Assembly: GCF_002930105.1 (NCBI RefSeq)
Contig: NZ_PJRN01000010.1
Location: 1-64,000 of the forward strand
Direction: 5' to 3'
From: Billgrantia saliphila
Lineage (GTDB): Bacteria; Pseudomonadota; Gammaproteobacteria; Pseudomonadales; Halomonadaceae
Length of the DNA: 64,000 nt
Part shown: positions 25,525 through 35,861 of the stretch, in pieces
Layout: each line of letters starts with the position of its first letter
Numbering within the stretch: the stretch's first letter is position 1
Program-made: the position numbers and the translations under genes
The notes under the pieces: generated by a model
Seen by the model: only the letters and a program-made list of their open reading frames with translations
The model's database searches: none
Told to the model about the DNA's origin: nothing

Positions 25525-26250
25525 ATGAAGAGTGCCGTTGCCATTCGCCATATCGCCTTCGAGGATCTGGGTATCTTCGAACCGGTTCTCGAGGAGTTCG
25601 GCTACCGCATTCGCTACCTCGATCCGGGCCTGCTGGGGTCCGATGCCCTCGAGGCGCTTGATGTCGACAGCCCCGAATTGATGGTGATTCTCGGCGCGCC
25701 GATCGGCGCCAACGACGAGGCCATGTACCCCTTCCTCGCCGCAGAGCTGGACGCCATTCGGCACCGGCTCGACTCGGGTCGCCCGCTGCTGGGTATCTGC
25801 CTGGGAGCACAGCTGATCGCACGCGCCTTGGGTGGCCGGGTCTTCCCCATGCCGGAGAAAGAGATCGGCTTCGCCGACCTCAGCCTGACTCGCGAAGGAC
25901 AGGAAGGCCCGCTGCGCCATATCGGTAATCCCGACACGGTGCTTCACTGGCATGGGGACATGTTCGAGACGCCACCCGGAGCGACCCGGCTGGCTTACAG
26001 CCACCCCTGTGCGCACCAGGCCTTCGCCGTGGGCAAGCATGTGCTCGGCCTGCAGTTCCACCTCGAAGTCGACCCGGCGCATATCGAGCCATGGCTGATC
26101 GGCCATGCCGCCGAACTGGCTGCCGCCGAGGTGGATCCGGTGGCGCTGCGCGAGCAGGCGAAACGCTTCGGCCCGGGGCTCAAGCAGCGTGGCCAACAGG
26201 TCTTCCGCGAATGGCTGGCAGCGGCAGAGGCAGCCCAAGGCATCGAGTAG
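25525..26250 (+). CDS. Class I glutamine amidotransferase
   Basis: 241 aa stand-alone GATase. The nucleophile elbow is GICLGAQL with Cys92, and the His and Glu of the triad are in GLQFHLEVDPAHIEPW; the HWHGDMFETPPGA segment is conserved in GuaA-like stand-alone members. It hydrolyses glutamine or a gamma-glutamyl compound; no synthase partner is adjacent. It is convergent with yejK, and a perfect palindromic terminator overlaps both ends. Confidence 0.88.
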   Translation: MKSAVAIRHIAFEDLGIFEPVLEEFGYRIRYLDPGLLGSDALEALDVDSPELMVILGAPIGANDEAMYPFLAAELDAIRHRLDSGRPLLGICLGAQLIARALGGRVFPMPEKEIGFADLSLTREGQEGPLRHIGNPDTVLHWHGDMFETPPGATRLAYSHPCAHQAFAVGKHVLGLQFHLEVDPAHIEPWLIGHAAELAAAEVDPVALREQAKRFGPGLKQRGQQVFREWLAAAEAAQGIE

Positions 26251-26266
26251 CCCTGGGCCCAGGGCT
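26249..26266. terminator. Bidirectional terminator between GATase and yejK
   Basis: AGCCCTGGGCCCAGGGCT is a perfect 18-bp palindrome overlapping the GATase stop and reaching the yejK stop. No long T-run is present on either strand. Confidence 0.5.
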
Positions 26267-27275
26267 AACTTTGGCGTTGCTTGAGCTGTTCCCTGAGCTG
26301 CTTGGGGACTTGCTTGATGATCAGTCGATCCTGGGTTTCGTCGTACTCGATGCTCGAGCCGAGCAGGTGGGAATCGAAGCTGATCGACACGCCACCGGCG
26401 CGTCCGGTGAAACGGCGGAACTGCCGCAGGGTGCGCTTGTCGGGGGGGATCTCGGGAGAGAGCCCGTAATCGGCGTTACGAATATGCTCGTAGAACGCCT
26501 TGGGCTGCTGCTCGTCGAGTAGTTCCGAGAGCTCCTCCAGCGTGATCGGTTCGCCACGCCGGGCCTGGTCGTTGGCATAATCGATCAGTGCTTCGGTCTT
26601 CTCTCGGCTCTCCTCTTCCGGCAAGTCCTCCTGCTCTACGTAATCGCTGAACGCCTTGAGCAGGGTGCGTGTTTCACCCGTGGCGTCGATGCCCTCGGTG
26701 GCGCCCATCAGCTCGGCCATCTCTTCGGCGAGTTTCCTGCCGCCGCGATCGTGAACCCAGGAGAGGTAGTGGCGAGAGGCGGCGCCATCGCGCCATTGCG
26801 TCAGGTTGAGGCGTGAGGCCAGGCTCATGCGCGCCAGGTTGAGCTGAGGCGCGGGTACCGGTTCGAGCGACGGTGCGATGCCGAAGCCTTCACGATGGTG
26901 CAGTAGCGCCAGGCTCAGGTATCGGGTATCGCCCTGTTGGTAGTCGACGAACAATAGATGCCCCGATAGCGAGAGATGAGCGTCGACGAGAGGCAGCAGA
27001 CGTCCGGCGACGTCTCGTGAGAAGGTGACGAAATCGCTGTGCCCCTCCAGGTAATTTTCCAACGCCTGCACGAATCCGACTTGGGTTTCGCCGTCGTCTC
27101 TCGTTCGGAAATGGCCCCAGGCCTTGGTCTTGCCGTGGTAGGCATCGTGAAAGGCGGCCAACAGGTCCTCCATCCTGTCCGAGCCAGGCAGCTCGGAGCT
27201 CGCCGCGTGCAGGGCGGCCGGCTGATCGCTCGAAGCCTTGTCGATACGATGAATGATGCTGTGCTGGATCGGCAT
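26265..27275 (-). CDS. yejK: Nucleoid-associated protein YejK (NdpA)
   Basis: 336 aa, the usual YejK length. The N-terminus MPIQHSIIHRIDK and the region DYQQGDTRYLSLALLHHREGFGI match the family, as does the C-terminal GGVSISFDSHLLGSSIEYDE. YejK is an abundant nucleoid-associated protein that contacts DNA and topoisomerases. It is monocistronic here. Confidence 0.93.
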   Translation of the reverse strand: MPIQHSIIHRIDKASSDQPAALHAASSELPGSDRMEDLLAAFHDAYHGKTKAWGHFRTRDDGETQVGFVQALENYLEGHSDFVTFSRDVAGRLLPLVDAHLSLSGHLLFVDYQQGDTRYLSLALLHHREGFGIAPSLEPVPAPQLNLARMSLASRLNLTQWRDGAASRHYLSWVHDRGGRKLAEEMAELMGATEGIDATGETRTLLKAFSDYVEQEDLPEEESREKTEALIDYANDQARRGEPITLEELSELLDEQQPKAFYEHIRNADYGLSPEIPPDKRTLRQFRRFTGRAGGVSISFDSHLLGSSIEYDETQDRLIIKQVPKQLREQLKQRQS

Positions 27276-27373
27276 GGTGTCTTCGCTATGAGGGAGCGGG
27301 CAGGGGACTTGCGCAGGGCGAGGAAGCGATGATACCGGCTAGACCTTCGAGTTCAACCCATGCGACACGCAAC

Positions 27374-28585
27374 TCAGGCTTGTGCGGCGAGCGGTGACGG
27401 CGCGTCGCCGGCCACCATCACGCAGTTTCGACCGCGCGCCTTGCCGCTGTAGAGCGCTTCGTCGGCTCGCTGCAGGGCGGGTTCGAGCCGAGTTTCGCCG
27501 GGCTCGACCTGGCTAATCCCCACCGTAACGGAAAGGTGCGCGTCGGCATTCAACATGGGCAGTCGCAGCGAGGTGACTTTGGCGCGCAGACGCTCGGCAA
27601 TCTGTAGCGCCGTATCGTGATCGGCTTGGGGCAGGGCAATGACGAATTCTTCGCCCCCATAGCGGCCGATGATATCCGTCTCGCGCAGCACCGAGGCGCA
27701 GCAAGCCGCCACGGTGGTCAGTACCAGGTCGCCAACGGCATGTCCGTGGTGGTCGTTGAGTGACTTGAACAGGTCGATGTCGACCATGCAGATAGCCAAT
27801 GGACTCTGCTCGCGCTGGGCGCGACTCAGCTCCCGCTCGGCCAGTTCGAAGAAGCGGCGCCGATTGGCGATACCGGTGAGCGGATCGGTGCTGGCCAGGT
27901 GACGCAACTGGGCTTCGAGCAGGCGCCGTTCCTCGATCTCGCTCTGCAGCTTGCGGTTGAGCTCGTGTTCTTCCATCCACAAGGCGAACTGCCATCGCTG
28001 CAACCGGTTGATCCGAATGAGGGCGAGCCCACCCGTCAGGTTGACGAAGCCCAGCAGTAGCAAGCTGATTGCCAGCATGCCGGGCGTGAGCGGGCTCCAC
28101 AGCGTCATGACCGTCACGAAGCCGGCTGCCAGATAGGCATTCCAGGCCAGCGTCCACGGCAATCGATTGGGCACCAGAAGATAGATGGCGGTGCTCGCTG
28201 CCAACATGGTGGATATATGCAGTTCGGTGCTGCCGGGGTTAAGGGGGAGGGTCAGCAGCAGGCCGCTGATGCCCAGGAAGAAGAGCGTATTGACCAGGAT
28301 CGGTAGGTGCGACCGCACTCGGCGGCTGGCCATGGCGAGCGCGAGGACCATGCAGCTCAGGGCGATGGCCCCGCGAATAAACCAGAGCGTCAACAGGGCG
28401 TTGCCAGATCTCAGAAGAGCTTGATCGGCAGCACAGAAGGCGAGCAAGACGACGGTGATCAGCCACAGGGCATGACGCAGCTGCTGTTCGTCCTGCGCTC
28501 GCATGGCGTCACGATAAAGGGTTTCCTGCACCGGGTCGCGGAACTCGATGCGCCAGTCGAGCGAAGCTATCGTCCCAGACGTCAT
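27374..28585 (-). CDS. Membrane-bound GGDEF diguanylate cyclase
   Basis: 403 aa from ATG 28585 (AAGGGA site). About six N-terminal helices (38-205) form a membrane sensor, then a coiled segment (EEHELNRKLQSEIEERRLLEAQLRHL) and a GGDEF domain. The catalytic motif is GGEEF (310-314) and the inhibitory I-site RETD (301-304) is intact, so it should make c-di-GMP with product inhibition. There is no EAL domain. The signal sensed is unknown. Confidence 0.93.
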   Translation of the reverse strand: MTSGTIASLDWRIEFRDPVQETLYRDAMRAQDEQQLRHALWLITVVLLAFCAADQALLRSGNALLTLWFIRGAIALSCMVLALAMASRRVRSHLPILVNTLFFLGISGLLLTLPLNPGSTELHISTMLAASTAIYLLVPNRLPWTLAWNAYLAAGFVTVMTLWSPLTPGMLAISLLLLGFVNLTGGLALIRINRLQRWQFALWMEEHELNRKLQSEIEERRLLEAQLRHLASTDPLTGIANRRRFFELAERELSRAQREQSPLAICMVDIDLFKSLNDHHGHAVGDLVLTTVAACCASVLRETDIIGRYGGEEFVIALPQADHDTALQIAERLRAKVTSLRLPMLNADAHLSVTVGISQVEPGETRLEPALQRADEALYSGKARGRNCVMVAGDAPSPLAAQA

Positions 28586-28913
28586 GATATGTCCCTTGCC
28601 AGGAAGGCACCGGCGCAACAAGGATCCTACGGTGCCGTCACTCGTTCGTTCTTATGCGCGCTCTCCCCAGGACCGCTCGGAGGCGCTTTTATCCTTACGC
28701 AACATGCGCTTGCAGTATTGGTTAAAATCGCAGGTACGTAACATGGGCTTGCCATGCGGATATTTAACCTCCGCAGCCATACGAGTCTAAACATTCCCCA
28801 TTCCCGATAATGGCTAGCAAAATCGAATCGCGCCAGTATCGGCTCAACATGTACGAAAACTCGCTCCCTCTCTCATGACGCTTCCTGTCGCTGGCCGTCG
28901 TCATGCTACCGGC
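28586..28913. other. 328-bp intergenic region upstream of the diguanylate cyclase
   Basis: It lies between the starts and ends of two minus-strand genes. I see no ORF, clear operator or strong terminator; it presumably holds the cyclase promoter. Confidence 0.5.
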
Positions 28914-29671
28914 TCAGGGCTTGAGCCGATAACCGGTCTTGAATATCCAGTTGATCACCGCCAGGGCGACACCCAGAAACAGCGCGATGGTGCCCAGGCT
29001 GGCCCAGATGCTGACGTCACCACTGCCATAGAAGCTCCAGCGAAATCCGCTGACCAGATAGACCACCGGGTTGAGCAGCGTTAGCGCCTGCCAGAAGGGC
29101 GGCAGCATATCGATGGAGTAGAAGGTGCCACCGAGGAAGGTGAGCGGCGTGACGATCAGCAGCGGCACCAGTTGCAGCTTCTCGAAGCCGTCGGCCCAGA
29201 TGCCGATGATGAAGCCGAGCAGACTGAAGGTCAGCGCGGTGAGCACCAGGAACAGCAGCATGATAAATGGATGCGCGATCGAGAAGGGTACAAACAGGCG
29301 CGCGGTGGCGAGCACGATCAGCCCCAGGATGACCGACTTCGTTGCCGCGGCGCCAACGAAGCCGAGCACGATCTCGAGATAGGAGATCGGCGCCGAGAGA
29401 ATCTCGTAGATCGAGCCGGAAAAGCGCGGAAAGAAGATGCCGAAAGAGGCGGTTGAGACGCTCTGGGTCAGCAGCATCAACATGATCAGCCCGGGGACGA
29501 TGAAGGCACCGTAACTCACCCCATCGACCTCGCTGATGCGCGAGCCGATGGCGGCGCCGAACACCACGAAGTAGAGCGAGGTGGAGACTACCGGCGAGAC
29601 GATGCTCTGCAAAACCGTGCGCAGGCTGCGGGCCATTTCGGCCAGGTAGATGGTCTTGACCGACTGCAAAT

Positions 29672-29675
<4 letters not shown>
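28914..29675 (-). CDS. yadH: ABC-2 type transporter permease (YadH-like)
   Basis: 253 aa with six membrane helices. YadH-type markers include [50 protein letters not shown] and [21 protein letters not shown]. The ATPase gene overlaps its start by 4 bp, giving a two-gene exporter. Substrate unknown. Confidence 0.9.
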
Positions 29676-30673
<998 letters not shown>

Positions 30674-30746
30674 GAGGTGTCCCGTGTGCTGAGAGGGCGA
30701 ACCAACAGCCCCTATCCTAACGCGTGCCGGCGCTCGGTGCGCATTC

Positions 30747-32210
30747 TCAGCCCACCACTCCCGCCATGTTGAGCAGATAGAGCACGGCGAACCCCAGGTA
30801 GAACAGGCCGGCAATACCCATCGTGACGCTGGCGGCCAGGCCGGGGCGCAGGGCGGGCGGCAGCCGCGTGCGGTTGACGTACAGCGCCGCCATTGCGATG
30901 AACGGCGTGTGGGCGGCCGCAATGATCCCCGAGACGGACATCACCTGCACCGGATCGCTGAACAGCATAAGGATGACCAGCGGCGCCACGCCGGTGACGC
31001 TGACGATATAGAGCCGCTTGAGCCAGCGGCGCTCGAACAGCGGCCACGGCAGGCGCCGGTCGAGCGCATCCAGCCATTTGAGCAGCGGGGTCGGATGACC
31101 CGACTCGCGACGGCTGCGCGTCACGATCAGGGTCATGTCGGCGAAGCTGCGCCCCCAGCCGTCCTGGTTGGCAAGTATGCTGCCGCCCAGGGCGATCACG
31201 ATGGCCGCGAGCAGGACGTAGCGACCGACCTCGCCCCACACGTCCGAGAAGATGTTGGTGAGATCCACCGCGACCTCCGGTCCTTCGGGCATGATGCCCT
31301 CGGGCGCCAGCAGTTCGGCCCCCAGCACCATGAACGAGAAGATCACGATAAGCCCGCCGACGACTCCGATGGCGGCGGTGACCGACATGGTGCGGATCCA
31401 GCCTTGGGTATGGGACAGGCGGGTCTCCCAGGAGCTGCTCTCGCTGCCCTCAAGCTCCCGGCGCGACGATTCGGGCTGCTCGTCATCGGGCTCGCGGCCC
31501 TGCAGACCGCCGCCGAAACCGCGTGTGGCGGTCCAGTAGCCGAACCACACGATGCCCATGGAGCCGGCCAGAATGGTACCCACCCAAGGCAGGATGACAT
31601 AGAGGTCGGGTTCGTCGGGCCAGCCGAAGGTCAGGCCCTGGGCGACCTTCCCGAACCCGGGGAAGACGATGAATGCGGTGACGATGGCCATGATCATCAA
31701 CGCCAGCGCCATTACGCGACTGAACGTCTCGATCAGCGAGTAGCGACCGGTAGCGGTAAACAGGGTGGAGAGAATGACCATGGCAATGGCGTAGAGGGTA
31801 TTCGCTCCCGGCAGGAACTCGCCGAGTGCACTGCCCACCACCGCGGCCAACCCGGCGATACCGATCGCCGCCGCTAGCAGCTGCGGCACGAAGATCACCC
31901 ATACCGCCCAGTCCCGCGGGCCTTTCAGCGTATGCATTCCCTCCAGCATGGTATGGCCGCTGACGATCGAGTAACGGGCCATCTCGCGGATCATCACCCA
32001 CATGAACAGCACCACCAGCAGCAACATCCACAGCAGCTGGTACTCGTAGGCCGAGGCCACGCGGGGAGTGAAGAGGATCGAACCGGTACCGACCGCCGAG
32101 AGCATCCATAGCAGGCCGGGGCCGTACCACTTGAAGCGCCGCTTGCCGTGCGGCGGGCGGGGAACTTCCGAACGAAAGTGAGCGTCCTGCTCCGTTGGCT
32201 TCCTTGTCAC
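30747..32210 (-). CDS. NRAMP-superfamily-like transporter lacking the canonical metal motifs
   Basis: 487 aa, about 11-12 membrane helices. The N-terminus [27 protein letters not shown] aligns with NRAMP helix 1, but the metal-binding DPGN is replaced by a Gly-rich AVGTGS. The helix 6 MPH motif is also not seen; the corresponding stretch reads [12 protein letters not shown] hydrophilic, acidic loop of about 45 residues ([20 protein letters not shown]) is inserted mid-protein. It is probably a secondary carrier, but not an ordinary Mn2+/Fe2+ importer. Confidence 0.75.
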   Translation of the reverse strand: MTRKPTEQDAHFRSEVPRPPHGKRRFKWYGPGLLWMLSAVGTGSILFTPRVASAYEYQLLWMLLLVVLFMWVMIREMARYSIVSGHTMLEGMHTLKGPRDWAVWVIFVPQLLAAAIGIAGLAAVVGSALGEFLPGANTLYAIAMVILSTLFTATGRYSLIETFSRVMALALMIMAIVTAFIVFPGFGKVAQGLTFGWPDEPDLYVILPWVGTILAGSMGIVWFGYWTATRGFGGGLQGREPDDEQPESSRRELEGSESSSWETRLSHTQGWIRTMSVTAAIGVVGGLIVIFSFMVLGAELLAPEGIMPEGPEVAVDLTNIFSDVWGEVGRYVLLAAIVIALGGSILANQDGWGRSFADMTLIVTRSRRESGHPTPLLKWLDALDRRLPWPLFERRWLKRLYIVSVTGVAPLVILMLFSDPVQVMSVSGIIAAAHTPFIAMAALYVNRTRLPPALRPGLAASVTMGIAGLFYLGFAVLYLLNMAGVVG

Positions 32211-32338
32211 GCGATACCTCCCTATCGCTAGTTTGGTGGCTACAAGGTAGCAGGCCCAGTTTTCGTCTCAAGACATGCCCGCACGAAAACGCCGCCGTGG
32301 CGGGCACGGCGGCGTCGGTGATCGCATTGCGGCGTGGA

Positions 32339-32617
32339 TCAGCTGCGGCTGGTAATCTCGAGAAGATGATAGCCGAACTGGGTCTTCACCGGGCCGTGCA
32401 CCTTGTTCAGCTCGCCGGTAAACACCACTTCGTCGAATTCGCGAACCATCTGTCCCGGGCCGAAGCTGCCCAAGTCGCCGCCCTGGCGGCCGGAGGGGCA
32501 GGAAGAGTGTTCGCGTGCCACCTCGGCGAAGTCGCGGCCGCCCTCAATCTCGGCCTTGAGGGCCTCGCATTGCGCTTCGCTGTCTACCAGAATATGCCGT
32601 GCGGTTGCCCGGGCCAT
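32339..32617 (-). CDS. ppiC: Parvulin-type peptidyl-prolyl isomerase (PpiC)
   Basis: 92 aa, a single parvulin domain with no leader, as for E. coli PpiC (93 aa). Active-site elements include RHILVDSEAQCEAL, FAEVAREHSSCPSGRQGGDLGSFGPGQMVREFDE and FGYHLLEI. It is a cytoplasmic prolyl isomerase. Monocistronic. Confidence 0.92.
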   Translation of the reverse strand: MARATARHILVDSEAQCEALKAEIEGGRDFAEVAREHSSCPSGRQGGDLGSFGPGQMVREFDEVVFTGELNKVHGPVKTQFGYHLLEITSRS

Positions 32618-32684
32618 GATGTGCTCCTGTCGCTGTCGGAATGGGGAAGAAGGTCGGCATCATATCACGTCGATCCGGGACGGC

Positions 32685-33005
32685 TTACTCGCTCGCCCCG
32701 AAGCGCAGCCGCAACGCCTGCAGTCCTTCCAGCTCGATGCGCACGCTCTCCGAGAACACCGGATGACCCTCGAGACGCACGCTGACGGTGGCTTCGGCGC
32801 CGCGATAGTCGAGCTCGGCGGAAATCGTCGCTTCATTGCTCAACGGTGCCATGAAACCGTAATCGATTTGCTCCACCTCCACGGCAGTCAGTCCACGACG
32901 ATCGAGTTGTGCCTTGATCGCATCCTCCACCACCACGCCGTAATAGATGTAAAGGCCGCCATAGGCGAGTCCGGCGATCAGGACAAGGGCTAGTAGACGC
33001 CCCAT
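32685..33005 (-). CDS. Small membrane-anchored or exported hypothetical protein
   Basis: 106 aa. An N-terminal hydrophobic helix (MGRLLALVLIAGLAYGGLYIYYGV) is an uncleaved signal anchor, followed by a beta-rich domain. No family recognised. It lies 33 bp downstream of the gamma-glutamylcyclotransferase-like gene and could share its transcript. Confidence 0.7.
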   Translation of the reverse strand: MGRLLALVLIAGLAYGGLYIYYGVVVEDAIKAQLDRRGLTAVEVEQIDYGFMAPLSNEATISAELDYRGAEATVSVRLEGHPVFSESVRIELEGLQALRLRFGASE

Positions 33006-33038
33006 GGTGTCATCTCCTCGAGGTTGGCTGTGGCGGCG

Positions 33039-33452
33039 TTATACATGACCCCGCCGCTCCTGCCTAGCGGGCAGCCAGCCGCCCTCGTGCTGTGCCGGGC
33101 AGCCCCTGACGTCGTGATTGTAGAGATAGAGCCAAGCGGTGCCGTAGGCGGTGCGCTGAAGAATACGGTCGTACATGCCGGCTCGTGGGGTGCGGATACG
33201 ATAATCCTCCAGCCGGTCGAGCTCGCCGAGTATCTGCGCGGTAACGCGGTATACCTCCACTTCGACACCTCGGGAGCGTTCGGTCTTGGCGGCGGGGCAG
33301 TGCCCCAGGTCGTAGAGCGTGATCGTGTCCAGACGATCCACACCCACGAAATCGGCGCCCTCGAGCCAATAATGGTTACGCAGGCCGCGCTTCAGGGTTC
33401 CGTAGACGGCTACCAGGGAGGTACGGGTAACGGCAGTGGCGGGTGACGTCAT
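33039..33452 (-). CDS. Gamma-glutamylcyclotransferase-like (GGCT/AIG2 fold) protein
   Basis: 137 aa from ATG 33452. The substrate loop VYGTLKRGLRNHYWLEG and the catalytic-acid region ILGELDRLEDYRI define the GGCT fold. Known members cyclise gamma-glutamyl amines or peptides to 5-oxoproline; the natural substrate here is unknown. It is followed by the small anchored protein. Confidence 0.85.
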   Translation of the reverse strand: MTSPATAVTRTSLVAVYGTLKRGLRNHYWLEGADFVGVDRLDTITLYDLGHCPAAKTERSRGVEVEVYRVTAQILGELDRLEDYRIRTPRAGMYDRILQRTAYGTAWLYLYNHDVRGCPAQHEGGWLPARQERRGHV

Positions 33453-33475
33453 GGCTCGCTCGGTCTCCCGGTTTG

Positions 33476-34108
33476 TCAAGGCAGCGGGATTTCGTTGACC
33501 TTGTTGGGGCAATGGTAGCCGCGCTGTACCGCCGGTCGCTCGGCAATCGCGACATACCAGCGTTCCACGTGGGGGTAACGATCGAGCTCGATGCGCTGCC
33601 ATGCGTAGCGCGACACCCACGGCCAGATGGCCATGTCGGCGATGGTATATTCGGCGCCCGCAACGTAATCCTGGCCGGCCAGCCGCGTATCCAGCACGTC
33701 ATAGAGACGCTGAGCCTCTTGGTGGAAGCGCTCTTCCGCATAAGGTGCCTTGCCCGGGTTGAACTGCAGGAAATGGTGGGCCTGGCCGAGCATGGGGCCC
33801 GCGCCGCCCATTTGCCACATCAACCACTCCAGGGTGCGATAGCGGCCTTCCGGCTCGGTGGGCAGGAAGCGCCCGGTCTTCTCGGCCAGGTAGATCATGA
33901 TCGCTCCGGACTCCATCAGCATCATGCCGGTTTCGTCATCGCGGATGGCGGGGATCTTGTTATTGGGGCTGATCTCGAGAAACGCGGGAGCAAACTGCTC
34001 GCCTTGGGTAATGTCCACCGGATGAACGCGGTAAGGCAGGCCGAGCTCTTCGAGCAGGATCGACACCTTGCGGCCGTTGGGTGTGGTCCAGGTCCATAGA
34101 TCGATCAT
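33476..34108 (-). CDS. Glutathione S-transferase family protein (YghU/YfcG-like)
   Basis: 210 aa from ATG 34108 with AAGGAA upstream. The thioredoxin-fold N-domain begins MIDLWTWTTPNGRKVSILLEELGL with the TTPNG stretch of nu-class disulfide oxidoreductases, and the cis-Pro is in PNNKIPAIRDDE. The ESGAIMIYLAE segment binds glutathione. It likely reduces disulfides or conjugates electrophiles. Confidence 0.9.
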   Translation of the reverse strand: MIDLWTWTTPNGRKVSILLEELGLPYRVHPVDITQGEQFAPAFLEISPNNKIPAIRDDETGMMLMESGAIMIYLAEKTGRFLPTEPEGRYRTLEWLMWQMGGAGPMLGQAHHFLQFNPGKAPYAEERFHQEAQRLYDVLDTRLAGQDYVAGAEYTIADMAIWPWVSRYAWQRIELDRYPHVERWYVAIAERPAVQRGYHCPNKVNEIPLP

Positions 34109-34286
34109 CGCAATTTCCTTTCGTCGAAACCGGTTTCCATGTCCCGACCTTAGCATTTCGTTGCTTGCGAGCGTAATGCTGACCAGGCGATAGCAGGCCG
34201 GGCGGGCAGGCCGCTTGATGCCCTTCGGCATAGGCGCCATCTTAGGACGATCTTCCGTAGTTTCCAGGCAATGGGAGCCCTTCGTC

Positions 34287-34727
34287 ATGTCCGATTCCCT
34301 GATTCTCGGCTGCCCCCGCTGTGGCACCGTCAATCGCGTCAGCCAGGCTCGCCTGCTCGACGGGCCACGTTGCGGCAAGTGCAAGCAGGCTTTGTTCAAC
34401 GGCGAACCGGTGGAGCTGACCGGCGGCAATTTCCGTGCCTTGGTCGAGCGCAGCGAGTTGCCGGTCGTTGTCGATTTCTGGGCCAACTGGTGCGGGCCGT
34501 GCAAAGCCATGGCGCCGACCTTTGCCGAGGCGGCACGCGAACTGGAACCGAGAATGCGCTTCGCCAAGCTCGATACAGAGGCCGAGCCCGGCCTGGCGGG
34601 GCAGTTCGGTATCCGTAGTATTCCCACGCTGATCGTGTTCCGCGAGGGGCGGGAGCTCGCGCGCCAACCGGGCTTGCTGCAGGGCGCCCAGCTGCGCCAA
34701 TGGCTCCAACCGCACCTGCTCGACTAG
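34287..34727 (+). CDS. trxC: Thioredoxin 2 (TrxC)
   Basis: 146 aa from ATG 34287 with GGGAG upstream. An N-terminal zinc ribbon has two CxxC pairs (C9/C12 and C29/C32), followed by a thioredoxin domain with WCGPC at 68-72 and the cis-Pro in IRSIPTLIVF. This layout is diagnostic of TrxC, the zinc-containing thioredoxin of oxidative-stress defence. It lies divergently beside a GST gene, a related redox function. Confidence 0.95.
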   Translation: MSDSLILGCPRCGTVNRVSQARLLDGPRCGKCKQALFNGEPVELTGGNFRALVERSELPVVVDFWANWCGPCKAMAPTFAEAARELEPRMRFAKLDTEAEPGLAGQFGIRSIPTLIVFREGRELARQPGLLQGAQLRQWLQPHLLD

Positions 34728-34791
34728 CAGGCCGGGGGGCACAACAGGCACTACGCTGAAGAAAAGCCTTAACCTGATCGAGAGGGACATC

Positions 34792-35262
34792 ATGCTGCTC
34801 GAAGGTTCCTGCCACTGTGGTGCGGTGCGCTTCCGGGTGGAGTCGCCGCATCCTTATCCCTATCAGCGCTGTTACTGCTCCATCTGTCGCAAGACGGCGG
34901 GAGGCGGTGGGTATGCCATCAATCTCGGCGGTCGCTACGAGACGTTGAGCGTCGAAGGTGTCGAGCAGATAGCGATCTATCATGCGTTGATCGAGGGTGA
35001 GGAGAGCCCGGGCGAGCGCCACTTTTGCTCGCGTTGCGGCAGCGCCCTGTGGGTCTACGATCCGCACTGGCCGGAGCTGGTCCATCCCTTCGCCTCGGCC
35101 ATCGACACGCCTCTGCCGGTACCCCCGGAGCGGGTCCACCTGCTGCTCGACAGCAAGGCCAACTGGGTCGAGCCTCAGGTCGGGCCGCACGATCAGTGCT
35201 TCGAGCACTATCCGCAGGAGAGCCTGGCGGAATGGCACGAGCGGCTGGGCCTTGTCAGGTAG
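34792..35262 (+). CDS. GFA-family (glutathione-dependent formaldehyde-activating-like) zinc protein
   Basis: 156 aa. Zinc ligands are visible in EGSCHCGAVRF, RCYCSICRKTAG and FCSRCGSALW, the GFA pattern. The C-terminal half is variable. Its function within this family is usually unassigned; the name comes from a Paracoccus enzyme. It follows trxC by 64 bp on the same strand. Confidence 0.88.
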   Translation: MLLEGSCHCGAVRFRVESPHPYPYQRCYCSICRKTAGGGGYAINLGGRYETLSVEGVEQIAIYHALIEGEESPGERHFCSRCGSALWVYDPHWPELVHPFASAIDTPLPVPPERVHLLLDSKANWVEPQVGPHDQCFEHYPQESLAEWHERLGLVR

Positions 35263-35327
35263 CCGGCCGACCCCGAGAATGACCGCTAGGTGGCGCAGCT
35301 TGCGCACCGAAAACGCAGGGGGACTCC

Positions 35328-35861
35328 ATGTTCGATACCGGAAGGGCGCCGCAATGGCTGGGTGCGGTAATGCTGCTGGCCGCCATGCCGCTCATGGCCG
35401 AGACGCCCGAGGAGTTCGAGCTCGCCGGTCATATCAGGGGCCTACTCGACGGTGAAGAGCGCGAGTGGTACATCCTGCGCCAGGGAGCCGACTCCCATGC
35501 TACCTTCACCGATCTGGGCGAGAGCTACACGATCGACCTCACCGGGTTCGTCGAACCGGATAGGGTCGAGTCTCTGGATTCGCTCTCGCTCAGCATCACG
35601 CTGGCCGATGGCGAGGTCACAGCCTTCGATGTGTTGCATCCGATCGGCACGTCCCCGATGCCGCCGGTATTCACCTCGGACGGTGGCGACGTCCAGCTGA
35701 TGCTGGAAGCGTTCAACGTCGAAGGCACCGCGGCGCGGGTTGCCGGCCGATTGGAAGGTACCCTGGCCCTGCAGAAATCTCTGGAGGACGCGCCGACGCT
35801 CGACGAAGGCATTGATATTTCGGTGGCGTTCGATGCCGAAGCATCAAGAATCGAATACTGA
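35328..35861 (+). CDS. Exported hypothetical protein
   Basis: 177 aa. The N-terminus has a signal peptide (APQWLGAVMLLAAMPLMAETPEEF, cleavage after LMA). The mature part is acidic with alternating beta-strand patterns (ESYTIDLTGFVEPDRVESLDSL). No family recognised. Its 3' end overlaps the next gene by 29 bp. Confidence 0.7.
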   Translation: MFDTGRAPQWLGAVMLLAAMPLMAETPEEFELAGHIRGLLDGEEREWYILRQGADSHATFTDLGESYTIDLTGFVEPDRVESLDSLSLSITLADGEVTAFDVLHPIGTSPMPPVFTSDGGDVQLMLEAFNVEGTAARVAGRLEGTLALQKSLEDAPTLDEGIDISVAFDAEASRIEY

